Shown piece after piece: positions 8,482-18,406 of a DNA stretch of 64,000 nt (position 1 is its first letter; each line of letters starts with the position of its first letter). This DNA comes from Haloarcula marina (lineage in GTDB: Archaea; Halobacteriota; Halobacteria; Halobacteriales; Haloarculaceae). Where the stretch lies: contig NZ_CP100404.1 in NCBI RefSeq assembly GCF_024218775.1, positions 2,790,001-2,854,000 on the forward strand, read 5' to 3'. The notes under the pieces were generated by a model that was not told the origin of the DNA, did not search any database, and saw only the letters and a list, made by a program, of their open reading frames with translations. The position numbers and the translations under genes were made by a program.

Positions 8482-11001
8482 ATGGATTACCAGCGGTACA
8501 TCGACTGGGCGGACGACCGCATCGTCGACGACTCCAGACGCGTCGTCCTGGCGTTCATCGTCGTGACGCTCGTCTTCAGCGCCGGTCTGGGGAACATCTC
8601 GACGAACGCGGGGACCTCCCAGTTCACCACCGACCTGCCCGCCGAAGAGGCGTTTTCGCAGGTCAACACGGAGTTCTCACCGGCGTTCTCGCCGGACACC
8701 GGGAACACCCAGTTGATACAGGAAGGGAACAACGTCCTCTCGAAGGACGCCCTGTTGCGGATGCTCCGCGCGCAGGAGCGACTGGAGGAACATCGGGACT
8801 TGCGCGTGACCGGCACGTCGAGCGCCGCGACCATCGTCGCCCAGCAACTCGACCCGTCGGCCCGGACCACCGAGGCGCAGATTCGGGCGATTGAGTCGGC
8901 CTCGAGCGGCGAAATCGACGCGGCCGTCCGCCGGGCCGCCGAGAACCCGCAGTTCGGCTCGCTCGTCAGTAGCGACTTCAACCGCGGGTCGGCCTCGGCG
9001 TCGGTCACGCTCGGCCTCGTCACGCACGAACTCCCGGCCGGTATCTCTTCGGGGTCCGGGCAGGGCGGGTCCAGTCCGCTGACGAGCATCCAGCGACAGG
9101 CCCAGTTCACGGTCCAGTCGGCCGGGCAGGGGACCATCACCGTCTTCGGGTCGGGCATCGTCGCCGCGGAGTTCTCGAACGTGGTCTTCGACTCGCTCAT
9201 CCTGACCGTCCCGGCGGCGGTCATCTTCATCCTCATCTTCCTCTCTATCGCGTACCGTGACCTCGCGGACATGGCGCTCGGTCTCATCGCCCTGTTTATG
9301 GCTATCATCTGGACGTTCGGGTTCATGGGTCTCGCTGGTATCCCGTTCTCGCAGATGCTCATCGCGGTGCCACCGCTGTTGCTGGCGGTGGGCATCGACT
9401 TCGGTATCCACGCTATCAACCGCTATCGAGAGGAGCGCCAACACGGGACGAGCATCCACCGGTCGATGCGTATCACCACCGACCAGTTGCTCGTCGCCTT
9501 CTTCATCGTCACCGGGACGACGGTCATCGGATTCGCGGCGAATCTCACCAGTTCGCTCCCGCCGATTCAGGACTTCGGGTTCGTCGCCGCCGTCGGCATC
9601 ACGTTCACGTTCTTCATCTTCGGCGTGTTCCTCCCGGCGGCGAAGGTGGAACTGGACACGCTCCGCCAGCGCTATCCGATTCCGACGTTCACGGAGAAAC
9701 CCCTCGGCTCCGAGGACTCCGCGCTGGGCGGCGTCCTCCGCGGCGGCGTCGTCATCGCCGAACGCGCGCCGGTCGTCTTCCTGCTCGCGACGCTGGTGCT
9801 CACGGCGGGCGCGGGCGTCTACGCGACGGGCATCTCGACCTCCTTCTCGCAGGACGACTTCCTCCCGCCGGAGGACAACCCCGACTGGATTGAGTCGCTC
9901 CCGGAACCGTTCGCCCCCAGCGAGTACACCGTCACCGAGCGGACGAACTTCTTAGAGGAGAAGTTCGACTCGACCCAGAGCGGGCGGGCGACGATATACG
10001 TACAAGGGCCGATGCGACAGGATTCGGCGTTAGAGCAGATTTACCGGGCCGGTGACGACCCGCCGGATTCGTTCGTCCGCGAGGACGGCCGCGCGTCGTC
10101 GACCTCTATCGTGACGGTTATCCAGGACCGCGCGGCCCGCGACCCCGAGTTCCGCCGCCTCGTCGAGCGCAACGACGCCAACGACAACGGCGTCCCCGAC
10201 GACAACCTCGAAGAGGTCTACGAGTACCTCCTGTCGTCGTCATCGCGCGACCGGGCGCTGAACTACATCACAGAGGACTACCGGAGCACGCGCGTCGTCT
10301 ACACCGTCGAGGCCGGTGCGAGCGACTCCGAGGTGGCCGAAGACGCGCGGACGGTCGCCGAGGACTTCCGCTACGACGCGGTGGCGACCGGGTCCATCGT
10401 CGTCTTCCAGGCCGTCTCGGACGTGATTCTCGAGTCCGCCGTCCAGTCGCTAGCCATCGCGCTGGCTGGAGCGTCGGTGTTTCTCGTGTTCATCTACTAC
10501 GTCCTCGAGGGCAGGCCGTCGCTGGGTATCGCGAACGTCATCCCCGTCGTCGTCACCGTCGCGCTGTTGGCGGGGACGATGCGGCTACTCCGGATTCCGT
10601 TCAACGCCATCACGGCGACGATGCTCGCCATCACCATCGGCCTGGGCGTGGACTACTCCGTTCACGTCACCCACCGCTTCGCCGACGAGATACACGACTA
10701 CGACCTCGTGACGGCGCTGGACCGGACGGTTCGCGGGACCGGCGGTGCGTTGCTCGGCAGCATGCTCACCACCGTCTTCGGCATCGGTGTGCTGGCGCTC
10801 GCCGTCTTCCCGGCCATCGGCCAGTTCGGCATCCTGACGGCGCTGTCCATCGCCTACGCGTTCCTCACGTCGCTGTTGGTCCTCCCGTCCGTGCTGGTCA
10901 TCTGGGACGGCCTGACGAACTACGACCAACCGCTCCGACGGCTGTTCCACATCAGCGGGCCGGAGCGGATTCAGGCCAGCAAGACGAAGAGCGACGACTG
11001 A
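8482..11001 (+). CDS. RND/MMPL-family transporter with sterol-sensing-like domains
   Basis: 839 residues, the normal size for archaeal MMPL proteins. One N-terminal helix (about 25-45) and an extracellular domain precede a five-helix bundle (about 240-400). A second extracellular domain follows, then a second bundle to the end, giving the two-fold RND pattern. The characteristic intramembrane motifs GIDFGIHAINRYREE and GLGVDYSVHVTHRFADE occur once in each half. The acidic residues in these motifs relay protons or other cations in the family. Substrate unknown; lipids or hydrophobic compounds are usual. It follows the NEW-type gene by one base, suggesting translational coupling. Confidence 0.85.
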   Translation: MDYQRYIDWADDRIVDDSRRVVLAFIVVTLVFSAGLGNISTNAGTSQFTTDLPAEEAFSQVNTEFSPAFSPDTGNTQLIQEGNNVLSKDALLRMLRAQERLEEHRDLRVTGTSSAATIVAQQLDPSARTTEAQIRAIESASSGEIDAAVRRAAENPQFGSLVSSDFNRGSASASVTLGLVTHELPAGISSGSGQGGSSPLTSIQRQAQFTVQSAGQGTITVFGSGIVAAEFSNVVFDSLILTVPAAVIFILIFLSIAYRDLADMALGLIALFMAIIWTFGFMGLAGIPFSQMLIAVPPLLLAVGIDFGIHAINRYREERQHGTSIHRSMRITTDQLLVAFFIVTGTTVIGFAANLTSSLPPIQDFGFVAAVGITFTFFIFGVFLPAAKVELDTLRQRYPIPTFTEKPLGSEDSALGGVLRGGVVIAERAPVVFLLATLVLTAGAGVYATGISTSFSQDDFLPPEDNPDWIESLPEPFAPSEYTVTERTNFLEEKFDSTQSGRATIYVQGPMRQDSALEQIYRAGDDPPDSFVREDGRASSTSIVTVIQDRAARDPEFRRLVERNDANDNGVPDDNLEEVYEYLLSSSSRDRALNYITEDYRSTRVVYTVEAGASDSEVAEDARTVAEDFRYDAVATGSIVVFQAVSDVILESAVQSLAIALAGASVFLVFIYYVLEGRPSLGIANVIPVVVTVALLAGTMRLLRIPFNAITATMLAITIGLGVDYSVHVTHRFADEIHDYDLVTALDRTVRGTGGALLGSMLTTVFGIGVLALAVFPAIGQFGILTALSIAYAFLTSLLVLPSVLVIWDGLTNYDQPLRRLFHISGPERIQASKTKSDD

Positions 11002-11029
11002 GACGGACTGTCGGAACTGTTTTTCGGGT

Positions 11030-11053
11030 CGACCGCACGCGCCCGTGCGGTCG
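11030..11053 (+). terminator. Perfect hairpin 29 bases after the transporter gene
   Basis: GACCGCACG (11031-11039), loop CGCC, CGTGCGGTC (11044-11052), closed by a further C-G pair. A TTTTT run precedes it rather than following it, so it is not a classical intrinsic terminator. The same stem recurs at 42075-42098, also 29 bases after a plus-strand stop codon. It is likely a 3' end or RNA-stability element; the role is inferred. Confidence 0.5.
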
Positions 11054-11121
11054 GTCCGGTATCGGCGCCTACCAGTTCGTCTGTGGCGCGGTCGTGTCCC
11101 CACCGGGCACGCCACTGAAGC

Positions 11122-11127
11122 CTTTAT
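11122..11127 (+). promoter_or_regulatory. TATA-like box of the disulfide oxidoreductase gene
   Basis: CTTTAT lies 25-30 bases before the ATG at 11152, the position expected for a haloarchaeal TATA box on a leaderless transcript. Confidence 0.45.
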
Positions 11128-11151
11128 CCGACGCCACCGCCATCCTCCCGT

Positions 11152-12561
11152 ATGACCCACGTCGTCATCATCGGCGCGTACGGGAGCGCTGGCGCGGCCG
11201 TCGCTGGCGAACTCGTCGACGAGGACGGTATCGAACTCACGCTCATCGACAACGGCGACCCCGGCGGTGGCCTCTGTATCCTCGAGGGTTGCATGCCCTC
11301 GAAGGAAGTTCTCTCCGCGGGCGCCCATCGCTTTCAGGTCCGGCACGACCACCGCCTGACCGGCGGCGTCCCGGACATCGACCTCGACGCGGTCGTCGAG
11401 ACGAAGAACGAGCGAACCCGCGGGTGGGCGGGCCACCGGCGGGACTCGATCCACTCGATGGCCGAACGCGAGGGCGTGGAGTTCGTCCACGACACGGCGA
11501 CGTTCGTCGACGAGCACACCGTCCGGGCGGGTGGCGAGGAGTACGAGGCCGACTACGTCGTCATCGCCACCGGGTCGTCGGTGAACGTCCCCGACACGCC
11601 GGGTATCGACGACGTGGACTTCATGACGAGCGAGGACGTGCTCCACGCGACGGAGTTCCCGGACTCGGGTATCGTCATGGGCCTCGGGTACATCGGGATG
11701 GAGATGGTCCCGTATCTCGCCGAGGCCGGGGGGATGGAACTCACCGTCGTCGAACACGACGACCGCCCCATCGACGAGGCCGACCCCGCGTTCGGCGACG
11801 AGGCCCGGCGCATCTACGAGGACAACTGGGACATCGACATTCCGACCAACTGCCACGAGCGGAAACTCGAACGCACCGAGGACGGCGGCGTCCGCCTCCA
11901 CGTCGAGTTCGAGGACGGCGAGACGGATACCTACGAGGCCGACCAACTGTTCCTCTTCACCGGCCGTCGACCCACCGTCGAGGGTCTCGGCCTCGAAAAC
12001 ACGTCCATTTCGGCCGAGGGCGAGTGGGTCCGCGAGACGATGCAGACCGCGGACGCCGACCACGTCTACGCCGTCGGCGACGTGAACGAGAAAGAGCCGA
12101 TTCTCCACGTCGCGAAAGAGCAGGGCTTCACCGCCGCCGAGAACATCCTCCGACAGGAGGCCGGAGCGGACCCGCAGGCGTACGAGAACGTCCACCATCA
12201 CGTCATCTTCTCGGGACTGGGCATCTACCCATTCGCCCGCGTCGGCCACAACGAACAGACCGCCCGCGAAGCGGGCTACGACGTGGTCACGGCGACCCGA
12301 CAGGCCAGCGACGACGGCGTGTTCAAGTCCAAAGACGTGCCCGAGGGACTGGCGAAACTCGTCGTCGACGCCGCCGACGGCACGGTGCTGGGATGGCAGG
12401 GCCTGCACTACCACGCCGACAGTTTCGCGAAGACGATGCAGATAGTCGTCGAGTTGGGACTCGACGTGCGTGACCTGCCCGACCGGGCGTACCACCCGAC
12501 GCTCCCCGAGAACTTAGACGGCCTCATCCGAGACTGCGTCGCCGACCTCGACGACGCTTAG
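11152..12561 (+). CDS. Pyridine nucleotide-disulfide oxidoreductase (dihydrolipoamide dehydrogenase-like)
   Basis: 469 residues. An FAD-binding N-terminus (HVVIIGAYGSAG) is followed by the redox-active disulfide C42-x4-C47 in GLCILEGCMPSKE. Next come the NAD(P)-binding loop GLGYIGMEM and the second FAD block (HVYAVGDVNEKEPILHVA). The C-terminal dimerisation domain contains YHPTLPE, the position where the family's active-site histidine occurs. It belongs to class I flavin disulfide reductases; the substrate could be lipoamide, mercuric ion or another disulfide. No 2-oxoacid dehydrogenase genes are nearby, so a dedicated complex role is not supported. Its stop overlaps that of a convergent zinc-ribbon gene. 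Confidence 0.8.
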   Translation: MTHVVIIGAYGSAGAAVAGELVDEDGIELTLIDNGDPGGGLCILEGCMPSKEVLSAGAHRFQVRHDHRLTGGVPDIDLDAVVETKNERTRGWAGHRRDSIHSMAEREGVEFVHDTATFVDEHTVRAGGEEYEADYVVIATGSSVNVPDTPGIDDVDFMTSEDVLHATEFPDSGIVMGLGYIGMEMVPYLAEAGGMELTVVEHDDRPIDEADPAFGDEARRIYEDNWDIDIPTNCHERKLERTEDGGVRLHVEFEDGETDTYEADQLFLFTGRRPTVEGLGLENTSISAEGEWVRETMQTADADHVYAVGDVNEKEPILHVAKEQGFTAAENILRQEAGADPQAYENVHHHVIFSGLGIYPFARVGHNEQTAREAGYDVVTATRQASDDGVFKSKDVPEGLAKLVVDAADGTVLGWQGLHYHADSFAKTMQIVVELGLDVRDLPDRAYHPTLPENLDGLIRDCVADLDDA

Positions 12562-12728
12562 GCCGACGGATAGCTCTCTAACTCGACGAACTCCACACTG
12601 CCGCAGGCCGCGCACTTCTCGGGTGCGCTGTAGGTGTGGTCCGGCGGTTCACCGTGGACGGTACCCGCGACTATCGTGTGGCAGTTCTCGCAGACGTACT
12701 CCGTCGGCCGTTCGGGTTGATGCGCCAT
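12558..12728 (-). CDS. Small zinc-ribbon protein
   Basis: 56 residues. The sequence begins MAHQPERPTEYVCENCHTIV and ends in EKCAACGSVEFVELESYPSA, giving two CxxC knuckles (C13/C16 and C39/C42) about 22 residues apart, a classic zinc-ribbon spacing. Such CPxCG-like micro-proteins are abundant in haloarchaea and mostly unassigned. Its stop codon (12558-12560) overlaps the stop of the convergent oxidoreductase gene. Upstream, an AT-rich stretch around 12738-12750 may hold its promoter. Function unknown. Confidence 0.75.
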   Translation of the reverse strand: MAHQPERPTEYVCENCHTIVAGTVHGEPPDHTYSAPEKCAACGSVEFVELESYPSA

Positions 12729-12787
12729 ATCGTGTAGTTCTATTTACACTTCCATAAGCGTATGCCCGCGATTTGCGTCGAACGGCG

Positions 12788-14755
12788 TCACTCGGTCCGG
12801 AGACCGCTCACTTCGAAGCGCGCGCCGCCCGCTTCGCCGTCGGTGACACTGATGGTGCCGCCGTGAGCCTCGACGATTTCGCGGACGATTCGGAGACCGA
12901 ACCCCGTCCCGTCCTCGCGGGTGGTGTACCCGCTCTCGAACACCCGCTCTCGGTCGGTCTCCGGGATACCGGGACCGTCGTCGCTGACGTAGAACCCGTC
13001 GCGGTTCGGCAGAACGCCGACGGAGACCGTGACGTGTGGCCGGTCGCCGCCCGACACGTCGTCGCCAGTCTGGGGCTGACTGTTCGTGGACCCGTGGTCC
13101 ACAGCGTTCCGAAACAGGTTCTCGAACAGTTGTTGGAGGCGGCTGGCGTCGCCGACGACGGTCAGGTCGTCTGCCGGGCCCTCGAGCGTCGCGTTCTCGC
13201 ACTCGACGGCCTTCCAGCCGTCGGTGACGAGTCGCCGCAACTCGGTCGGCGTCGCGTCGTCGACCCGGTCCCCAGACCGGGCCAGCGTCAGCACGTCGTC
13301 GATGAGTTCGTCCATCCGATTGAGCGCGCGTTCGACCGCGGCGAGATGTTCGGGGTCGCCGTCGTAGCTCTCGCCGACGATTTCGAGACGACCGGCCGCG
13401 ACGGTCAGGGGATTCCGCAGGTCGTGTGAGACGTGACTGGCGAAGTCCTCCAGTCGGTTGCGTTCGCGGGTGAGTTGGAGTTCGCGGCGCTCGCGTTCCA
13501 GTTCGTAGCTAATCCAGTTGCCCATCAACTCGACCAGCGTCACCTCCCAGTTGGCGAACGCCTCTCCCTTGGGTTCGCGGTCGTAGAAACAGAAGGTGCC
13601 GTACACCTCGTCGTCGACGACGATTGGCATCCCGAGGTAACAGGAGATGCCAAAGTCGACGTTGCCAACGCGGTCGGTCAGGTCCGGGGCGTCCGACGAG
13701 ATGTCGGCGAGGACCAGCGTCTCCTCCTCGACGATTGCCCGCTCGCAGTTGGTCGACTGGAGGGCGACCACGTCGCCGGGTTCGACGCTCTCCGTGGGGG
13801 AGATGACGGCCTCGAAGACGTAGTCGTCGTCATCCACGCGCGAGAAGGCGGCCGACTCCGTTCCCAGCGCCGCCGACCCGAGTTCCAGTAGCCGGTCGAC
13901 TTTCTCCTCGAACGGCGTCCCTTTCTCCGCGATGACGCGGTACATGTCGGTGAGTATCTGTTCTCGCTCGGCCAGCGACTGCTCGTGTTCCCGTCGTTCG
14001 GTGACATCTCGGAAGTACACCGAAAGGCCGGTCGGCGACGGATAGGCTCTGACATCGAACCACGTCTCTAGCGGTTCGTAGAAGGCTTCGAACGACGCTG
14101 GCTCTTGCTGGTCCATGGCTCGGTGGTACGCGTCGTAGAACTCCGTGCCGACGGCCTCGGGGACGACCTCCCAGATGGACGTGCCGACGAAGTCGTCGGT
14201 GGCGTCGGCGTCGACCGACGCCTCGCCGATTACCTCACGGCCCCGGTCGTTGAGGTAGGTGAATCGCCAGTCTTCGTCGAGCGCGAAGAACGCGTCGGTC
14301 ATCCGCCCGAGAATGGCCTCTCGTCTGGTACGTTCGGTCAGGATGGTCCCGACGCGGTCGGCCAGCGCCGTGACCTGGTCGTCGAGCGGTCGCTTCTTGA
14401 GGTAGCCCGTGATACCGGCGTCGATAGCGGCGCTCGCGATAGCCTCCGTCCCGTCGGCAGTGAACAGCACTACCGGGAGGTCTCGGTCCGTCTCGCGCAC
14501 CGCGTCGAGGATATCGAGCCCCGTTCCGTCGGGTAGCGTGTACTCCGTGACGACGCAGTGAATCCGCTCGCTCCGGAGCGTCGATAGCGCGTCCTCGACG
14601 CTCCGGACCGTCCTCACGTCGACGGAGTCCGCGATGCTCTCCAGCGCGTCTCGTGCCGCCACGGCGTCCGGGCTGTCGTCGACGTACAGAAGCGTACGGG
14701 CCCCGTAGCCGCCCGCCCGCTCGTCGAGGTCAACCGTGGCTAGGGGCTTAGTCAC
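12788..14755 (-). CDS. Sensor histidine kinase: receiver-like, PAS, GAF, HisKA and ATPase domains
   Basis: 655 residues, GTG start. Domains in order: receiver-like (about 20-140), PAS (145-255, ending YFRDVTERREHE), GAF (275-415, FCFYDREPKGEAFANWE), HisKA with phosphoacceptor H444 in HVSHDLRNPLTV, then the HATPase_c domain with N box NLFRNAVDHGS and G boxes DDGPGIPE and GTGFGLRIV. It has no membrane segment, so it senses cytoplasmic signals. In the receiver-like domain the usual phosphoacceptor aspartate is E71 (VVTEYTLPDG), so it probably cannot be phosphorylated there. The GTG at 14755 follows CATTTAACAC (about -25 to -34), a fair TATA box. Confidence 0.8.
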   Translation of the reverse strand: MTKPLATVDLDERAGGYGARTLLYVDDSPDAVAARDALESIADSVDVRTVRSVEDALSTLRSERIHCVVTEYTLPDGTGLDILDAVRETDRDLPVVLFTADGTEAIASAAIDAGITGYLKKRPLDDQVTALADRVGTILTERTRREAILGRMTDAFFALDEDWRFTYLNDRGREVIGEASVDADATDDFVGTSIWEVVPEAVGTEFYDAYHRAMDQQEPASFEAFYEPLETWFDVRAYPSPTGLSVYFRDVTERREHEQSLAEREQILTDMYRVIAEKGTPFEEKVDRLLELGSAALGTESAAFSRVDDDDYVFEAVISPTESVEPGDVVALQSTNCERAIVEEETLVLADISSDAPDLTDRVGNVDFGISCYLGMPIVVDDEVYGTFCFYDREPKGEAFANWEVTLVELMGNWISYELERERRELQLTRERNRLEDFASHVSHDLRNPLTVAAGRLEIVGESYDGDPEHLAAVERALNRMDELIDDVLTLARSGDRVDDATPTELRRLVTDGWKAVECENATLEGPADDLTVVGDASRLQQLFENLFRNAVDHGSTNSQPQTGDDVSGGDRPHVTVSVGVLPNRDGFYVSDDGPGIPETDRERVFESGYTTREDGTGFGLRIVREIVEAHGGTISVTDGEAGGARFEVSGLRTE

Positions 14756-14814
14756 AATCCCTCGTAGGGGATGTTGTGTTAAATGAGTAGGGGAACAAGA
14801 AATATATATGATAT
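14756..14814 (-). promoter_or_regulatory. AT-rich promoter of the histidine kinase
   Basis: 59 bases between the formyl-THF cyclo-ligase stop and the kinase start. It contains AAATATATATGAT on the plus strand and, read on the minus strand, CATTTAACAC about 25-34 bases before the GTG. The kinase therefore probably has its own promoter although the upstream gene is codirectional. Confidence 0.4.
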
Positions 14815-15543
14815 TTATTCGGGCGAGCGAGCGGCGAGGACGGGAATCTCCTCGATTCGCTCCGGCGGCAACGCGCCCCAGTCGACGCCGGTGGGGCGAG
14901 CGTACGGCGTCTCCGTCTCGACAGTGCGCTCGGGCGTCATGACGTAGTCCATCGGCACGTCGTGGGCGTCGACCGGGACCTCGGTGTCGACGACGCCGTC
15001 CGGCCCACCGACGACTTGCAGTTCGTGGACCGTCGTGAGTATCGGGGTCTCCTCGTCGACGAGGCCCAGTTCCGACAGCACGGCGTACTCCAAGTCGCTG
15101 TACCCCTCGCCTTTCCCGATGCGCGCGCCGTCCTCGGTAACGGCGACGGACCCGGAGACGACGAGGTCCACCTCGCCGACGGTTTCGGGACCGACCTGCC
15201 GAGCGTGGTCGGCGACGTTCGAGACGGCGGGCGCGGCCTCGATGTCGTCGAGTCGCGCCGGGTCGAGTTCGTAGAAACACTTCTCGTCGCGCAGGCGCGG
15301 GACGGCCATGTAGACGGTCTTGCCAGCGCGGAGGGCCGCCCGGCGAAGCGGGAGTTGCGGCGAGTCGGGGTTGGCCTTCACCGTCTCCGCGGCCGTCCAG
15401 ACCGCCGTCTCGGTCACTCGCTCGGCGGCCGCGTCGGCCCCCGCGAAGTTCGGAATCCGGTCGTGTGGCGGGAACGGAAACCGGGCGACGCCGTCGGCCT
15501 CCAGCGCGTCCCACACCCGGTCGCGAATCGCCTGCTTGTCCAT
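14815..15543 (-). CDS. 5-formyltetrahydrofolate cyclo-ligase family protein
   Basis: 242 residues. The sequence pattern is that of the MTHFS/FTHF cyclo-ligase fold: an N-terminal RDRVWDALEADGVARFPFPPHDRIPNF block, GKTVYMAVPRL, and the late conserved GARIGKGEGYSDLEYAVLSELG (about 165-187), the family's glycine-rich phosphate and folate loop. The bacterial enzyme converts 5-formyl-THF to methenyl-THF. Archaeal members are longer at the C-terminus and their substrate is less certain, so the call is to family. ATG 15543 (MDKQAIRD) is preferred to a start six residues upstream. It lies in a minus-strand run with two unknown genes. Confidence 0.75.
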   Translation of the reverse strand: MDKQAIRDRVWDALEADGVARFPFPPHDRIPNFAGADAAAERVTETAVWTAAETVKANPDSPQLPLRRAALRAGKTVYMAVPRLRDEKCFYELDPARLDDIEAAPAVSNVADHARQVGPETVGEVDLVVSGSVAVTEDGARIGKGEGYSDLEYAVLSELGLVDEETPILTTVHELQVVGGPDGVVDTEVPVDAHDVPMDYVMTPERTVETETPYARPTGVDWGALPPERIEEIPVLAARSPE

Positions 15544-15581
15544 ACCGACGGGAGGGGCCACGCCGGGAAAAACGGTCGCGG

Positions 15582-16430
15582 TTAGCTGACGAGGCGACCG
15601 GCGTGCGTCGTCGGGTCGAGTTCGGCCAGTCGCTCCCCGCAGTCGTCACACGCCACCGCGAGGACTTCGTGGACGCCACAGCAGGAGGTCTGGACCTCGT
15701 TAGCACGTCGGACCCCGCCGCCGCAGGCGGGACAGGTCGGGTAGTGCGAGCGCACCGTCTCCAGCATGTTCACCCGCTGTTCGAGGGGGACGGCGGCCCA
15801 ATCGTCGGTCTGCGCCGTGAGCGTCTCGTGGGCGGCCACGTCGACGCGAAGTGCGCTCCACGACGGCCACTCGCGGATTCGGTTGCCGACTCTCACAGAC
15901 GGGTGTTCGTCACCGTCGACGGTCACCTCGCTCGGGTCGGCGTCGAAGGCGTCCGCGAGGGGGGCACGGAGCGTCTCGACTTCCGCCGTCTCCGCCAACC
16001 GCTCGGCGACGGCGGCAACGAACTCCTCGGTGAGTTCGCGGCCTTCGTCGCGGTCAGCCGTGACGCCCGCCTCGGCGAGGAAGTCGTCGGCGTCGACGGC
16101 GTTCTCGCGGTGGTACGCCACCTTTTGTAGCGTCTCGAAGTCGTCGGGTTCGGTCGGCGGCGACGGTTTGCCGAACGCGCGCAGGACCCGCTCGGGGAGA
16201 TAGGTCCGTGTCAGTGCTGGCGTTCCGGGGACGAGATATCCGCGGAGGGCGATGGCCGCCAGCGAGAGGAGCGCGACAGCGAGCGCGAGTTCCACCGCGA
16301 CTAACGCCGCGAGGCCGCTCAGAACGGCGGCGATAGCGACGTTGACGGCCGTACACGGCCAACAGCGGTTCTCCCCGGTGTGCTCGGCGTTCCGCATCCG
16401 TCCGAGCGGCGACGGCCCGTCGGTAGGCAT
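15582..16430 (-). CDS. Haloarchaeal membrane protein with C-terminal zinc-binding cysteines
   Basis: 282 residues. An N-terminal CWPC (residues 23-26) sits just before two transmembrane helices (about 28-66). A hydrophilic region of about 180 residues follows, then a cysteine cluster at the C-terminus (CPACGG, SCCGVHEVLAVACDDCG) that looks like a zinc ribbon. No named family is recognised. It lies downstream of the next gene (16484-17026) with a 53-base gap, and the pair may be an operon. ATG 16430 was chosen because the longer frame upstream is arginine- and proline-rich shadow sequence. Function unknown. Confidence 0.7.
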   Translation of the reverse strand: MPTDGPSPLGRMRNAEHTGENRCWPCTAVNVAIAAVLSGLAALVAVELALAVALLSLAAIALRGYLVPGTPALTRTYLPERVLRAFGKPSPPTEPDDFETLQKVAYHRENAVDADDFLAEAGVTADRDEGRELTEEFVAAVAERLAETAEVETLRAPLADAFDADPSEVTVDGDEHPSVRVGNRIREWPSWSALRVDVAAHETLTAQTDDWAAVPLEQRVNMLETVRSHYPTCPACGGGVRRANEVQTSCCGVHEVLAVACDDCGERLAELDPTTHAGRLVS

Positions 16431-16483
16431 TGCTCCCTCTACCGTCTCGACGGGCAAAAGCGTGCGCCGTCGGTCGTCCCCGC

Positions 16484-17026
16484 TCACTCGGGTTCGATGC
16501 GGACCGTCGTCTCGGCGGCCAGTCCCTTCTCGGCGGCGTCTTCGACGTCCAGCGCCGCACCGATGGTGTACTCGCCCGGGTCCGCGGGTTCCCACTCCGT
16601 GTCGGTCACTTTGAACAGGCCCGGCCAGCGCCGGAGGAACTGCTTGCGCTCGCCCCGGTCGAACGTGAACACGCGCTCTTCGTCCGGGAGGTCGTCGGGC
16701 ACTCGGGACCCCTCGGGCGCGCCGTCGACGGTCCACGTCCACAGGCGCGGGGTGGCCGTCCGGACGCTGATGGGGATGGGGAACGTGTTCCGCAGGGTGA
16801 CGCGAATCGGCACGTCCGTCCCCTCGGGGAACGCCGTCTCCGGCGTCTCGACGGTGACCCGTATCGCTCGGTGGGCCAGCCACGACGGGACGAGCAACCG
16901 ACTCAGCGCCGCCCCGGGGACAGACCGCATCGCCGCTGGCTTCGCGTCCTCGGAGCCGCGCTCACGCGGTGCGAACGCGTCGTCGTCGTCCCGTCTGAGC
17001 GCCTGTGACTCGTAGATTCGACGCAT
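16484..17026 (-). CDS. Uncharacterised haloarchaeal protein, beta-sandwich-like
   Basis: 180 residues with no signal peptide. Residues 50-178 alternate short hydrophobic strands with turns (AIRVTVETPETAFPEGTDV, IRVTLRNTFPIPISV, GEYTIGAALDVEDAAEKG, TTVRIEPE), like an intracellular Ig-like or BsuPI-type domain. The first 40 residues are charged and probably disordered. It lies 48 bases downstream of the dipeptide transporter operon on the same strand, so read-through is possible, and upstream of the zinc-cysteine membrane protein. Function not recognised. Confidence 0.65.
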   Translation of the reverse strand: MRRIYESQALRRDDDDAFAPRERGSEDAKPAAMRSVPGAALSRLLVPSWLAHRAIRVTVETPETAFPEGTDVPIRVTLRNTFPIPISVRTATPRLWTWTVDGAPEGSRVPDDLPDEERVFTFDRGERKQFLRRWPGLFKVTDTEWEPADPGEYTIGAALDVEDAAEKGLAAETTVRIEPE

Positions 17027-17074
17027 CGGTAGTCGGTGATTCTCGGTGACGAGGTGGGGAAAAGGTTGGGGTGG

Positions 17075-18395
<1,321 letters not shown>

Positions 18396-18406
<11 letters not shown>

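Noticed and set aside
10585-12495. A 636-codon minus-strand frame opposite the RND and oxidoreductase genes
   Set aside because: It crosses two well-supported plus-strand genes and the hairpin between them; composition is typical of an antisense shadow.
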